From contig NC_073306.1 of NCBI RefSeq assembly GCF_027595985.1, positions 152,514,919 to 152,578,918 on the forward strand: a stretch of 64,000 nucleotides of DNA, given 5' to 3'. The notes under the pieces are model-generated. The model ran no database searches, had not been told where the DNA came from, and saw nothing but the letters and a program-made list of their open reading frames with translations. The stretch's first letter is position 1; every line of letters begins with the position of its first letter. Shown in pieces: positions 33,871 to 45,875 of this stretch. The DNA comes from Sorex araneus. Lineage: Eukaryota; Chordata; Mammalia; Eulipotyphla; Soricidae. Position numbers and translations under genes: made by a program.

Positions 33871-34840
33871 GTAATGATGCATTTCAGGAGGCATTTCCCA
33901 GCATTCAGTTTGGGGGCATTCCAAAGAAGTTCCATTTCAAGTCTGTGCCTCGTCTGTCCTCAAGATGCAAGCCATGCAGGCTGAGGGAATCTGTTTGGGG
34001 CTATAGCTGAGTGCAAGGACCCAGAACAGACATCAGGCTACACCAAGAATTCCCACCCCTAGCCAGTCTTAGGGTTTCTGACTGTCCCACACAGAGGCCA
34101 TAGTTCATTTGATTCTTTCCTTCTCTTCCTCAGGCACGAATACTGGGTTCCTGTGAATGCTACTCTCTTCTCTATTCAGTTCACCGAAAGGAAACATTTG
34201 AGCACCTTCTGTGTTAGTATCAGGAATATAGACGCTTAGTACCTGGTTCCTTTTCTTAAGGAATTTACCTGTCAGTGAGGAAGATCAGTAAACAGGAAAT
34301 CTCAACTTAGTACAATAATTTCTGAGATGAAAGAAAAATCACAGTACTATCTTTCACCCAAATGTGGGCCCGGCGAGCCGAGCAGCAGCTGCAGAGGAAA
34401 GCGTGTCAGAAATGCAGAATCTTGGGCCCCATCAGATCTTCTGAAACAGTCTGGACTCTAACATTCAAGCTCCAGGAGCATGAAAACGGGAAGTGAAAGT
34501 GGGTAAAACAACTATCCTGCTTTTGCAGTTCTATAATCAGGACAGCCTCAGGCACACCAAAAAGTTAAGTCTTTTTAAACAGAGAGCTACTGCACTATGC
34601 TTGAGGGACAAGAAGCAACTCTGAGAAACACAAGAATCCAAGATAACGATCAAGAAGCGAGGCAAAGGGAGAAAGCCAAGGAAGACCAGTGTTCACTGAT
34701 GGTCTTCTCCCCAGAGATCTAGCTTACCATGTTAATACCCTAGAAACTGCCAGATGTTGAGCGAGTGAGTCCCACAATACACAACTCAATACCTTCCACA
34801 CACAGTTCAACAAAAGCACCATGTACTTTAATCATTTATG
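33871..34840. other. Mostly unrecognised DNA
   Basis: 34,190-34,320 (GGAAACATTTGAGCACCTTC, then CTTAAGGAATTTACC) resembles the ancient 'tattgagcacctactatgtgcc' repeat. The rest is unrecognised. Confidence 0.4.
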
Positions 34841-34849
34841 TATTTACTT

Positions 34850-35355
34850 ATTTTTTTATTAGTGGATCACCATGAGGTACAACTATAGAGCTATAACTTC
34901 CGTGCTTGCGTTCCAGTCACACAATGATCAAGTACCCATCCCTCCACCAGTGCCTATTCTCCACTACCAATAATCCCAGTATCCCTCCCATCATCCCCAC
35001 CTATCCCCCCCACCCCACACCACCCCGCCTCTGTGGCAGGGAATTCCCTTTTGTTCTCTCTCTCCTCTTGGGTGTTGTGGTCTGCAATAGAGGTATTGAA
35101 TGGCCATCATGTTTGGTCTATAGTCTACTTTCAGCACATATCTCCCATCCCTAGCTGGTCCTCAGAACACCCTTTACCTGGTGTTCCCTTCTCTATCTGA
35201 GCTGCCCTCTCACCCAGCATGTGAGGCCAGGTTCCAAACCATGGAGCTAACCTCCTGGTACTTATCTCTACTATTCTTGGGTGTTAGTCTCCCATTTTGT
35301 TACTTTATATTCCACAGATGAGTGCAATCTTTTTATGTCTGTCCCTCTCTTTCTG
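34850..35355 (-). mobile_element. LINE-1 3' UTR fragment
   Basis: On the minus strand it is an L1 3' end closely related to the 3.5-kb copy: GTGATCCACTAAT-type end with T-rich flank, C-rich tract 34,980-35,025 (G-rich on the element strand), and CCAAACATGATGGCCATTC. AATCATTTATG at 34,830-34,840 and AATAATTTATT at 35,356-35,366 may be a diverged target-site duplication. Confidence 0.85.
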
Positions 35356-35366
35356 AATAATTTATT

Positions 35367-35835
35367 TTTATATTAGGGATTCTGTTAAATGTTCATGCCT
35401 GCACATCCCAAAATATTATACTGTTATTTAAAAATTTTAGTTTGAGATCCTCTATTGCAAGAAGAAAGGGAAAGCTTTATAATTATGACGTTGGTTGGAA
35501 TCTAAGTGTGAGTAGAATTGTCCAATTCTGGTCTTACAATTAGCTGGAATTAAAAAAAAAATTTCACACAGTGAAGCTTTTTAGCGAACTGAAAGGAACC
35601 ATACCAAAATCACTAAAGGTAATAGATGAATCAGAAAAGGTGGTTCATGAGAGACAGATGTAAGGCTCCAGTATCATTTCTTGGGGATATACTCAGAGAG
35701 CACCAACACTAATGTCTCCAACACAAACTGTCACAACAGGTTTGTGAGAGAATCCCGCCAAGCCTGTGTTGAGGGATTTTTGGGTGGAGATCATTAATGT
35801 TAGTAATTTGACTGATCATAATGTTTTAGAAGAAC
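35367..35835. other. Unrecognised DNA
   Basis: No feature is supported. Confidence 0.45.
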
Positions 35836-36649
35836 TTGTGTATTTTCTTGCACTGATTGAAATTACAGTGATTGTATATCAACATCACCAAAAATACAAT
35901 TATTCTACAAAATAATTCAAGTATTATATTTATAAGAATATTTAAAAATACAATGCAGTTATGAATGGTTGTCAAATGACAGTCAAATGACTGATCATAG
36001 TCACTTGCTCAGTCTTTCCTCCTTCAGGTGTTCAACTCATATGGACTAGGCACCAGAATTAAAAATAGGCACTTAACCAGAATCATATATTTTGGCATAA
36101 ATGATCTAGGATGGCTTTTATGGACCAAGACCAAGATACACAAACACACTTTCACCAAGCAAGATCTCCCAGGGATTCCAAGCTTATCCTCCAGAGGAGC
36201 CAACAAAGTGCCTTAAGAATATGCAGAATTTGAACACCCCAAATCTAGACATGGAGATAACTTTGGACTTCCAAGGATCGATATCTATATTCGGACATAA
36301 AACATGCTATATGCATAAGGAAGCGTTTACCCATTATCTAAATAAAAAAATACTTGTACCCAAATCTTTGCTGTACATTCCTTAGCTTCACACACTTTTC
36401 CTTTCCACAGAGGCATGAGGCATCCAGCTCCTTTCGATGAACAAATATCCATGGAAAGTGTCTCCTCCAAGAACCCTTTACTCTTTACCCCATACTGATC
36501 TTTCTCTCTCTAGCAACCACTAATAGCTGCATTCTATTTTTGAATATTCTTATAAATATAGTATTGAATTATTTTGTAGAATAATTGCATTTTTGGTAAA
36601 GATGATATACAATCACTGTAATTTCAATCAGTGCAAAAAATACTCACAC
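35836..36649. repeat. Long imperfect inverted repeat (about 136-bp arms, 542-bp spacer)
   Basis: The left arm at 35,836-35,971 is the reverse complement of the right arm at 36,514-36,649, at about 90% identity by eye. It includes a perfect 32-nt match (35,850-35,881 against 36,603-36,634). The right arm starts in sequence resembling the antisense 3' end of an old L1 (CTCTAGCAACCACTAATAGC). The spacer is single-copy. No terminal motif or duplication typical of a DNA transposon was found at the outer edges. Confidence 0.85.
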
Positions 36650-38126
36650 AAAAATAAATATCACCACAAATGATTACATCTAAAATGAGCCATCAATCTT
36701 TTGTGAATATTGTTACATGTTTCTACTATTCACAAATACAGATAGTTGATAGATTTACAGATGTTTTTCTAAAGCTAAAATGATGATATAAGCATTATTA
36801 TTCATTAAAGGGCTTAATTTTATTTGAATGTACCAAAACAAAGAAATGAAAATGAAATGGAATTGCTAATTGTGAAATAAATTTTTTACCATAATAGATA
36901 TTTTAAAACACTGTGATGTTAAGAAATAAAATGATGAAGATCATAATTAGAGGCATTAGGTGTCTTTAAAGTACAAGTTTCAGTTCGAGGCAGCATTGAT
37001 TGACTCCCACAAAGGATGAATCCATTAGCACTCTCTGCATTCCTCCTCCATTCCCTCCCACCCACGACCTCCTGATTTTTGTTAGTCAGAGCTTCAGGGT
37101 TTTTTTTATACTTTCAAGGCTCATAGTATCTGCATGCTGCTGGGTAAGAGTAGTTCCTACCATTATCAGCATCGGGTCTATAGAAAACTTGACTCAATCC
37201 TCACTGTGACCACATCCTCCATTCCTGAGTGGCATGCTTTGAGTCATCTCTCAAGTGACTTGATTTCATTTTTAAGTAATTTTTTTTCCTATAAGAGCTC
37301 AGCAGTACAATATTTCCTGAGTAATGTGAGTCATTTAAGAATAGCTGTTTGTTGCCCTTTTCTTGAACAACATCATGGTGTTATAGGATATTCTTGACTT
37401 ACTTTTTTTTTTTACAGAAAATGTAGTCACTGGCCTATTAACTACAACTATTGAATAATGCTGTGGTCAGCCTTGTGTCTCCTTCCTATGTGACTTGCTT
37501 TTTCTTCCTGGATGTCTGAAAAAGGCTCATTCTTTATCCTTGAACTTCAGCATCTGTATCAGGACATGGCTTTGCATTGTATGCTTAAGTGCGCTGCACT
37601 TAAAATTTTGAAACAAAGTAAGATCTTTTAATCTACATATTCTGGAACTTTCATTTCATTATATCCTTGAATAATTTTTCTATTCCCTGTGTTGCATGCT
37701 CTACATCAAGGAATTCAACTTTTCGTTGATAACTCACACATTTATATTATAAAGTAGACCTCTCCTTGAAATTCCAAAATTAGATATTCAACAACCCCCT
37801 GAACTAAAAGGAATACTTAACCCATTCAAAAACCAAGCTCTGGTTTCTGCAAACCTGCTCCTACCAGTTTTCCCAGTGCCATTGATTGTAGGATAACATG
37901 AGGTTTGTCCTTTTAGCCTTGCCATAGGGAACTTAGTTTACCTTAAAGCAATGTCCTTTCTGTATGGACACAAGAAGACAGTTAATATTATGTTTTGTAA
38001 CTTGGGAGCTGATTGACTCCAATAATATTTACTCCTGGGCATCTGCTTTCTCAACTCAGTTGCCCTTAGTTCTTAGCACCCCAAAAGCAGGGTCCTGACA
38101 AGGGACGGAATAGACCCAGGGCAAGC
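36650..38126. other. Unrecognised AT-rich DNA
   Basis: No repeat or exon is recognised. Confidence 0.45.
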
Positions 38127-39063
38127 TGTGAGATATCCTGGCATCAAAATGGGCCAGGCCAAAGCGCCACAATACTCAACTATAAGTTGAGAACATGGTC
38201 ATAGACAAAATGCTGTCATGATCCAAAAGTAGCAACGAGACTAGGACCCTGATGGGGTTAGGAAGACTAACCTGGCCTGAGGATTATGGTCTAGAAAATA
38301 TAGTGAGATGTCCTCAGAAAGAACCAAACTTTATGTTTGATACATCTCTTACTGTGTTCATACAGAATGACATTGCTAGAAATATTAGAAGTAAATTTAC
38401 TATAACTATTTAAGTGAATTACTAGCTGAAGGTGGAAGAAATCGATACACCCTTGTTTGGATCCCACTCTTTAGCAGATCTCCTAGTAATCTGGAGTAAT
38501 CTCCTTAGATGAGATTTTGTTCATCTCGTGGAGAAATGGTCTTACCCTTCTTTGTTGATTTGTTAATGTCAATCCATCTTTGTGTCACCGCCCTATGTGA
38601 TTGCTATATAAACTAAGACTGTGGGGGAAGAGATGGAGACAGCAGAGACAGAGGCAGCAGGACACAGACAGAGGCAGCAGGACACAGACAGAAGAAGACA
38701 CAGCAAGGAGAAGACACAGAAGCAAAGGAGAAAGACAGAGGCAATACAGAAGCAGCAGAGAAGACACAGAAGCAAGAGAGAAGACACAGAAGCAAGAGAG
38801 AAGACACAGAAGCGGAGACAGAGAGAGGTCAGAAGAGACCAGAGGAGAGACTACAGTGAAAGAGACAGAGATAGAGAAACAGACAGAAGAGAGCACAGCA
38901 GCACACACAGAAGCAGAGCACAAGGAGGAGCCATCCTGATCCGGTCCATAAACAGCGACTCAAGAGCACAGAATACAAGCAGCACGCGAGAGAGAACTGC
39001 CCCAAGAGCCCGAGAACAACAGAACACAACAGACACATCATCACCCCCTTCAGCGATGGTGCA
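38127..39063 (+). mobile_element. Possible solo LTR of an endogenous retrovirus-like element
   Basis: The segment could run from TGTGAGATATCC (38,127) to GGTGCA (39,063). It holds a clear TATA box (CTATATAAAC at 38,604-38,613). About 15 bp downstream a polypurine/ACAG-rich minisatellite begins. It ends with GC-richer sequence (GAGCCATCCTGATCCGGTCC). No retroviral genes, no matching second LTR and no convincing target-site duplication are present, and the edges are guesses. It could also be an unrelated promoter-like segment. Confidence 0.35.
38640..38880 (+). repeat. ACAG/AGAA-rich minisatellite
   Basis: Two copies of a 20-nt unit AGGCAGCAGGACACAGACAG start the array. About three copies of GAAGACACAGAAGCAAGAGA follow at about 38,762-38,815. 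Flanking sequence is purine-rich. Open frames on both strands across this segment are low-complexity by-products. Confidence 0.85.
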
Positions 39064-39128
39064 CCCTTTGTAATTTTTTTACAATTGATGAGAACTTCAT
39101 CCTAGATGTTCAGGTCAAAAATCTTGGA

Positions 39129-39306
39129 GCTGGTGAAAGAGATAGTACAGGGGATAGGGCACTTGCCTTGTGCATGCCAACCTGAATTCACTTCTCAGCA
39201 CTCCATACTGTTCCTCAAGTCGTACCAGGAGTGATCGCTGAGTGCAGAGCCAGGAGTAAGCCCTGAGTACCACCAACTGTGACCCAAAAACAAAACAAAA
39301 AAACTG
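39129..39306 (+). mobile_element. tRNA-headed SINE, type A, with target-site duplication
   Basis: Head GCTGGTGAAAGAGATAGTAC, GATAGGGCACTTGCCTTG, diverged box B TGAATTCACTTC, body CCAGGAGTGATCGCTGAGTG, GAGCCAGGAGTAAGCCCTGA, end TGTGACCC with an A-rich tail. The 10-bp AAATCTTGGA is at 39,119-39,128 and 39,307-39,316. Confidence 0.92.
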
Positions 39307-39417
39307 AAATCTTGGATCTTTCCATGACTCCTCTCTTTCTTATACATCCCATGTCTGATATTTTTGCAAATTCTACTTCCTCAACCTCCCTTCAATGTAC
39401 TCAAAATCTGAGGACTT

Positions 39418-39591
39418 GGGCCGGAGTGATAGCACAGTGGGTAGGGCGTTTGCCTTGCACACGGCCGACCCAGGTTCGATCCCCGGCATCCCATATGGTC
39501 CCCCAAGCACTGCCAAGAGTAATTCCTGAGTGCAAAGCCAGGAGTAACCCCTGAGCATCGCTGGGTGTGACCCCCAAAAGCAAAAAAAACA
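39418..39591 (+). mobile_element. tRNA-headed SINE, type A, young copy
   Basis: Head GGGCCGGAGTGATAGCACAG, GGTAGGGCGTTTGCCTTGC, box B AGGTTCGATCCCC, CCCATATGGTCCCCCAAGC, GCCAGGAGTAACCCCTGAGC, GGTGTGACCCCC and an A-tail. The 16-bp duplication has one mismatch: CAAAATCTGAGGACTT at 39,402-39,417 and CAAAATATGAGGACTT at 39,592-39,607. Confidence 0.95.
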
Positions 39592-39607
39592 CAAAATATG
39601 AGGACTT

Positions 39608-42600
39608 TCTGCCATCTCCCCTTTCACTCTGATCTCTTTATCTTCTCTAACCTTGGTGATGGCAACACCTCAGAAGAGGTATCTTCTTCCACCTTCACTC
39701 CGCTACAGTCTATTCACAAAGCATTGAGAGGTATTCTGTTTTTATTTTTTTCTGATGATTGAATTCTGATTGTTCTGCTCAAAACAATCTATCAAATTAT
39801 TCATACCCTCCCAATTCAAAATGGCTTACATGGTGATATAAATCTTTCCCCTGCCACTTCCCCCACTTCATCTCCTAGTACCCTCCCCACTCCAGTCCCC
39901 CCAACACCTCTTGATGCTCAATATAAGACTTCTTCTTGTTCGCAACAGTGTCTTTCTCTAAGCTCTGGGATGACTCTTCCTTCCTTTAAGTCTACCTCAG
40001 ATTTCCCAATAAGAGAGGTTTTCTTCAATGGGCCTTTAGAAAATTAACATCTCCCACCATCCTCAGCATCATATCCTTTACCTTACATTTCCCCTTAGCT
40101 GACATATTGACTTGTTTGTCTATTATCTATAAAGACATTAAAGACAGAGTCTTGTCTTCATAAAAAATACTTCATAATATATGTTTAAATGAATATGAAT
40201 AAATGTCAGATTTATCTTTTCCTGCCCTCCCTATTAGCATCTATTGATTGCTTTCTTTTCTCTTCTTAATCTGCCTTCACAGTGTTATCTTCACATCTCT
40301 TCACATTTTCAGTAATTGAATTTTCAGCAGTGTCTGTTCCTTTCCTTATGTTTTTAATTTTATTTTTTAGTTCTGTAATGAAAGTATTTTATTCTTCCAT
40401 TTTTCTTCCTTAGGGCTACAATGTCTCTTTTCATCATGTTCTATCGCTTTATAATCTCATCTGTGAGCACTTGTTTTTATTGAATTCTACTCTTATTAGG
40501 TTGCTCAATAACTAGAAACACTGGTGGGGAATTACCTTCTGTTCCTTGGGTTGTGTTTTCTTCCAGACTGGATTCTCTGTCTCTATTTTACATGATTGTT
40601 TTCTTTATATTTTTTTTCTGTACTGTATTTTTGTAGATGTCATGTTCTTCTTTGCTCTTTTTCCTCCCATTTTCTTCTCTTTTATTCACTAGCTCTGCAT
40701 TGAATCTCTGTCCTCTCATGTTCTACTAGATATCTTATTATCTTTTAAGCCTAGTTTATTTTCCTCTCAAAGGCACCCTTTGAGAATAACTATTGTGTAT
40801 TCTCTCAGTGTATCTTTTCAGGAGTCTAAGGCCTTAAATGGGAACTCAGCTGACCCAAATGCAAACTTCTATTAGACAAGAATGGTTAAAATTCCCCTTG
40901 ACTCTTCTCACTGTGAGATAGTGTTCAAGTGCTTTTCCGGTGTTTGGTTATTTAGAGGATGGGAGGGAGTATGCTACTGGGACAGCATTATCCTTTGATT
41001 TCCTCTCTCTAGTTCATGGCTGAATCCTTAGGCTTTTCACACTACCACAGCTCCTGGCTCTTCCCAAAGCCTTGATTCTGTAGCTCACCCAACCAGTGTT
41101 TCTATTCCCAATTAGAGAGATGTTTGTATCTCCCTAGACTTGTACAGGGAATAATTATTATATTAGAGCTAGAGTTAATACAACAGGTGGCATGCAATTG
41201 AGATATTTTCTCATCATTCTTTGAGGCAAGAAGACCAAGATCAAGTTGCCTATAGAGTGGGGTCTTGTGAACTCACTTCTGGTCTTGCAGAAGTCTGACT
41301 TACTCTGGATTCTCTAATGGTCTTGCTTTTATGCATGAGCTTCTCAGGTGATTCTTTCTTGTCTATAAGATGTACCTTGTTGAATTGAATTAAGGTTCAT
41401 TTTTAGTGGCTTTATTTTAGCTTATTCACTCCCTTCAAGATGCTTTAGGTAAATACTAATATATAAATTTGGGAGAACACAATGTGACTCAGAAAAATTC
41501 TTGAAATTAAGTCAACATCCTGAGGTGAGACTCCGGTTAGGTGTTAGCACCTCACCGTAGCATTTGTTCCACATGACTGAACTCTTTCCTGGGTTCATGT
41601 CACTGGACTGTGCTTGAATTGCTCTCACTGATTATTTCATTAAGAACTTGTAGCATGTGCAAAGTTAAATTGAGCACTGAGTTCTGATGCAATCGAGATT
41701 CATTCCCTGCTCCGATCTAAGGACTAAGGACTTACTAAGAACAATGATGTTATGTCTAGAGTTGAGACACAGCATCAAGAAGACCACCCCAGCCACCTGC
41801 ATTTTCTGCCTTCCAACTTTTCTCTACAACCTGACCTTTGTCTAGTAAAGGGAAATTTCCACATCTTCTTACCTGCCTCCATGCATAGCCCAATTAGTTG
41901 ACATTATGGGAATGCACTAAAAAACAACATAGAAAAAAATTCTTTTGAAAATTCAATCTTATTTGTTCTTAAAACCAAAGAAAGAGAGGGGGAAAAAAAC
42001 ATTTTCTTTTTCTGTTTCAAAGGGGGGGATGAAGAAAAGATTCACATCTGGCCAAGTTTTAGTTCTGAACATTTTGCATAATCACTAAGAAACTCTTTGT
42101 TAGAGGGCCAGATGGTTGTTGTACCCCAAAAGGAAATTAAGTATGTAGGCAGTAGCAGTTGAAGGAATTAGAAATTCCTTTCTAAAGAGAAAGGACTTCG
42201 TCTGGAGCTGCCCTGTAGGTGTGGTTAATAGTGGCCATTGGTTTCCTAGCAACAAGCCCTTTCCCTTTCAGAACTATTTCAGTGTGGTCTTCCACTGTTT
42301 TCTGTAGAAACTGGAGGATGCACCCAGAACCCAAAATACTTTTCAAGAGACCTAGAAAGGTTAGACTAATCGGGGTGGAAGTGGTACCAGGCTAAGAGAG
42401 GGTGAGTTCCTGCCCTTCCATGGCCCAACTTTACTTTGCACTTGTTGTTCCCTACCTATGGAATCAGACCCTCTATTTTTCAGTCTTGCTTTGCAGGGCT
42501 GTGGAGTATAAGATTCAGGACTCTGTAATTGCCTCTTAACACCAGGATTTTTTTGAAGCAAATTCACGAGTTTTTGTGTTTGTAACTCAAAGCTTCCCTA

Positions 42601-43100
42601 ATCACAGTAGAGCAACTCTCTCTCTCCCTCTTTTTCTCTCCCTCATCCTCCCCAAATATTTCCCTTCTTTAGTCTATCTTGCTCATTGCAACTAAAGTTG
42701 TCTTTGAGAAGGGAGATCTAGTTGTGTTAGTCCATGCTTACTTCCTTCTGTCCCCATGAGGTCTTTTGTCATGTGGCTTGTGCTTCATTCGCTAGCCCAC
42801 TGAGGTCCCCCTAGGTATCCGTTGGTAGAGACAGACCATGCTATTTTGCTAATTTGAACATTCTCTAGCTGCTTCATATTCTTGTATTGGGTGGAGCACG
42901 CGTTTATACTTCCACAGGTTTCCCCTATTGTCAGTTCTAAAATTGCTCACTTTCTTTTTGTCTATTAAGATTCAGTTTATGTGTAGTAATCTCTTAAAAG
43001 AAGTCTTCGATTCCATCTTTCTATTTTTATGTCTGCTTTCTATGTTCTCCTCTCTAATCCTACAGGACATATCTGAGGTCATAAATAAAAACAAGGGTAA
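39608..43100. other. Long unrecognised single-copy stretch
   Basis: About 3.5 kb with no recognisable repeat or exon and mostly pyrimidine-rich plus strand. A (CT)n-rich run lies at 42,618-42,645. Such a gap between dense repeats might hold old, unrecognisable elements or regulatory DNA, but nothing specific can be shown. Confidence 0.45.
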
Positions 43101-43129
43101 GGACTTCTTTATTCTTTTCCAAATTTTCC

Positions 43130-43205
43130 ACATCCAGCATAGGGCATTCACCACACCTAGCACAAAATAGATGTTCCATTATGGTGTACTGAATGAATGA
43201 ATAAA
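43130..43205 (-). repeat. Ancient repeat fragment ('gtgcctggcacatagtaggtgctcaataaat' type)
   Basis: On the minus strand the order of CATCTATTTTGTGCTAGGTG and of the ATTCATTCATTCAGT flank fits a very common ancient mammalian repeat whose family I cannot name with certainty. Confidence 0.4.
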
Positions 43206-43519
43206 TAGAGGAGTCAGTATGACTAAACCTGCTTAAACTTTTCTATATCCTTTTCCAGTTCATTTCTAGACTGGAGTTCTGATTCTATGTGATGTTAGCA
43301 GAACAGTGTAGAAAGTATATATAATAGTTTAAAACTCCAAACATGTCCATATATAAACTTTCATTCTAACATTCTTGATTTTAAAGAGTTCATTAGCAAG
43401 AAATTAACCAAAACTTTCTCGTCGGATTGTTTAGGAAGAAATGAGATATAAGATATGATCTCTAATATATTGCAAAAGGAGTTTCTTTAGACATGATCTA
43501 GAGATCTATGTCAGTATCT

Positions 43520-43928
43520 TCCCTATCCATGAACACTGAATTCTGACAGAAACTTAATTAGAGATTGGCCTACATAACTTAGCTCATCACCAGAAAATTG
43601 AATCTGTACACTGTATTTCCCTTCAGGTAACAACACATTTCCTTTACCACTGGATGAATCCTGCTTCACCATGTCTTCCTCATCTTGGACTGAACTGTGC
43701 CCTATGGAGCAATCCAAGAGAAGAAATTTTGTCTTTGCATTACGAATCAAAGAAGAAAAGACCACTGCTTGCTTTTCCTTGGTCTATTGTACTATTTTCC
43801 TCTGGGCTGAAATCTTTGGATTCCTTGAACTCTTCATAAGGTTTTTGGTTTTTGTTGGGTTTTTTTTCAGATATTTTATCATACTGGTCATCATCCTTTG
43901 TATTTTTGATGACACAGATCGTGCATAA
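43520..43928 (-). pseudogene. Possible decayed coding sequence of unknown origin
   Basis: Two adjoining minus-strand frames look protein-like. One is open from 43,928 to a stop at 43,740-43,742 (62 codons) and is charged, rich in K, E and D; it contains DDDQYDKISEKKPNK and EEFKESKDFSPEENS. The other is open from 43,765 to 43,523 and contains EEDMVKQDSSSGKGN and PEGKYSVQIQFSGDEL. A frame change separates them. This is what a processed pseudogene or dead exon would look like, but I recognise no gene, and no poly(A) tail or duplication was identified. Chance is a real alternative. Confidence 0.3.
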
Positions 43929-44980
43929 TTAATTCTGCACCAAACACAAATCATCTCCTCCTGACTCTAGTGCTATAAGACTTTACATACTTTGCAGTCT
44001 AGCCTGCAACCATTTTCTGGAAGCCAGCGAAATGTAGGGAGATAAGGACATCCATAATAATGGTATGCATGTTAATCTACTAGTTCCTATACATGCATGT
44101 TTTTCTACTAGTTCCCCAAGCCCCTTTCCTCCAGAAAGTTCTAGAAAAGGCTGGGGACTGACTGGACTCGCATTGTGGAGAAGGAATAACAAAATTATGA
44201 AACACCATCCTTTGTAACGGAGTGTATGTAAACCTCCCCAGTCTTTGCTGTAAAGGGAGATATTTTCTTCATCTCTTACTTACTTTACAAATTTGCCTGG
44301 AAACTTAGTTCAGAATGAAAGGTGGCAAAAACCTTTACTTTGAGATGTAAAAAAAATGCCAGAGCTCACCTATGGCAGAGACCAGCAATCAGGAGGTGAG
44401 TCAATTCTATGGCTATAACTGAACCATACAAAAGAATTCAACTACAAAGAGCTCTGGTCTCCAGAAACAGCATGTCAACACCCTTCAGGTACACAAAGCA
44501 AAGGATCTGAGCCTCAAAGAACAGAGCATTAAATTAAGAGGACGGTTATCAGAGAGCACACATGCAGTTATTCATTGTTTATGAGCACTTTCCTTGCTCC
44601 ATTTAAGTGTACACTTAGTGAAACAGGCATCAGATGTCATGAAATCCAACCCACCCACTCCCCACCTCCCCTGTCAGGCGTAGTTTCTGGACCTCAATTT
44701 TAATGTATTAATTTAATTATGCTTATTGTAATAATCCAACAAGACCAAACAAAGGATTTAGTCTATGCCCATGAAAAATGGGTTAATTATGGAAATTGTT
44801 GGTGATTTTTGTGAACATCACACACTCAGCTTAATTCTAATAGATGTCATGGATGATAACATGTTGGCCAGAATTCTGAGATCCCTTCAGCAAATTTCAT
44901 GTTTCTGGTCTTCATAAGGAAGGACTTGGGTTTTAACTAGTGTAAGCAGGTGAGCCTAACTGTCAGTAATTTTAAAAATG
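43929..44980. other. Unrecognised DNA
   Basis: No feature is supported. Confidence 0.45.
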
Positions 44981-44984
44981 AATG

Positions 44985-45130
44985 CTAGGGAGGTGGTGGG
45001 GAGAAAGCGGGGGGATCATTGGTGAAGGGTGTAAGGTCACTCTTACACTGGTTCGGAGGTGGAACACTTATGCCTGAAATTGTTATCAACAATTTTGTAA
45101 ACCATGTGAATAAATATAAAATGAAAACAT
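44985..45130 (+). mobile_element. L1-like 3' UTR fragment
   Basis: A G-rich tract (GGGAGGTGGTGGGGAG at 44,989) is followed by TCATTGGTGAAGGGTG, TTTTGTAAACCATGTG, the signal AATAAATATAAAA and an A-rich end. The order matches the other L1 ends in this window. Confidence 0.7.
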
Positions 45131-45139
45131 GAAACAACC

Positions 45140-45290
45140 TGGCCTTTATTCATTTACATTTATTCAACAGATATTTGAACTGAATCAGGCACAGTTAGAG
45201 GTTCTGAAGATAGGATAATGAGAAACAGATCCAGCCCACCTGCATGGAGCTTACATCCTATCAGGGGTCAACAAGAAAATGAACATGAAT
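45140..45290 (+). repeat. Ancient repeat fragment ('ttcaacaaatatttattgagc' type)
   Basis: TTTATTCAACAGATATTTGA, AATCAGGCACAGTTAGAGGT and GCATGGAGCTTACATCCTAT follow the order of a very common ancient mammalian repeat. Confidence 0.45.
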
Positions 45291-45689
45291 GTCTGTCAGT
45301 AAATGCAACAACAACCAAAAAATAAAAGGGAAAGAGAATAAGGGTGATTGAGACGCTGAATAATGATGACAGAGGACCTGCTGAGAGAAGATCTGAAGAA
45401 ATGAGGAAGGCTTGCCCACCAAGAAGAGTCCAGGTGAAATAAATAGCAAGAATTCAGCTTGTCTGAGAGAAAACAAGAATGAAAGGTGCAAGGGTGGTTG
45501 CAGATGTGCTTTACCTTTTCCAGAACAGTTTATTTTATAACCCATGGAAAATCTGAGCTTTTTCTCCTAGTACAAGATTTTATCCCATTGTCACTATATT
45601 TATCCTTAAAAATAAATGGACATATAAAAATGCCTTGAGGTGGGACTTTTAAATTTCATTCTCTTAACAACTTTCAAAAAATTTTTAAT

Positions 45690-45875
45690 TTTTTGGAAAC
45701 AATTTGCAGTATTTTTTGACTACATTCGCCAAGTTGCACAAGAACCTGGGTATGGTGACAGATGTAACACACCATAGGTGGTGACCACTTTACAAAGTAT
45801 CCAATTATTAAATTGTTATGCTGTACACCTAAAAGAATATAATATTATATGTTGATTATACCTTTTTTAAAAAAA
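45690..45875 (+). mobile_element. Old LINE-1 3' UTR fragment
   Basis: ACACACCATAGGTGGTGACC, AAATTGTTATGCTGTACACC, TAAAAGAATATAATATTATA and TGTTGATTATACC match the 3' end of older mammalian L1s ('gtggtgaccatttc...gttgtacacctgaaactaatataatgttatatgtcaattat'). Confidence 0.75.

Noticed and set aside
35836..36649. DNA transposon with long terminal inverted repeats
   Set aside because: No TA or other target duplication at the outer ends, no transposase remnant in the spacer, and the arm resembles an old L1 3' end. Kept as an inverted duplication, with a test listed.
38585..39073. 112- to 150-codon frames on both strands
   Set aside because: They follow the ACAG-rich minisatellite; composition is purely that of the repeat.
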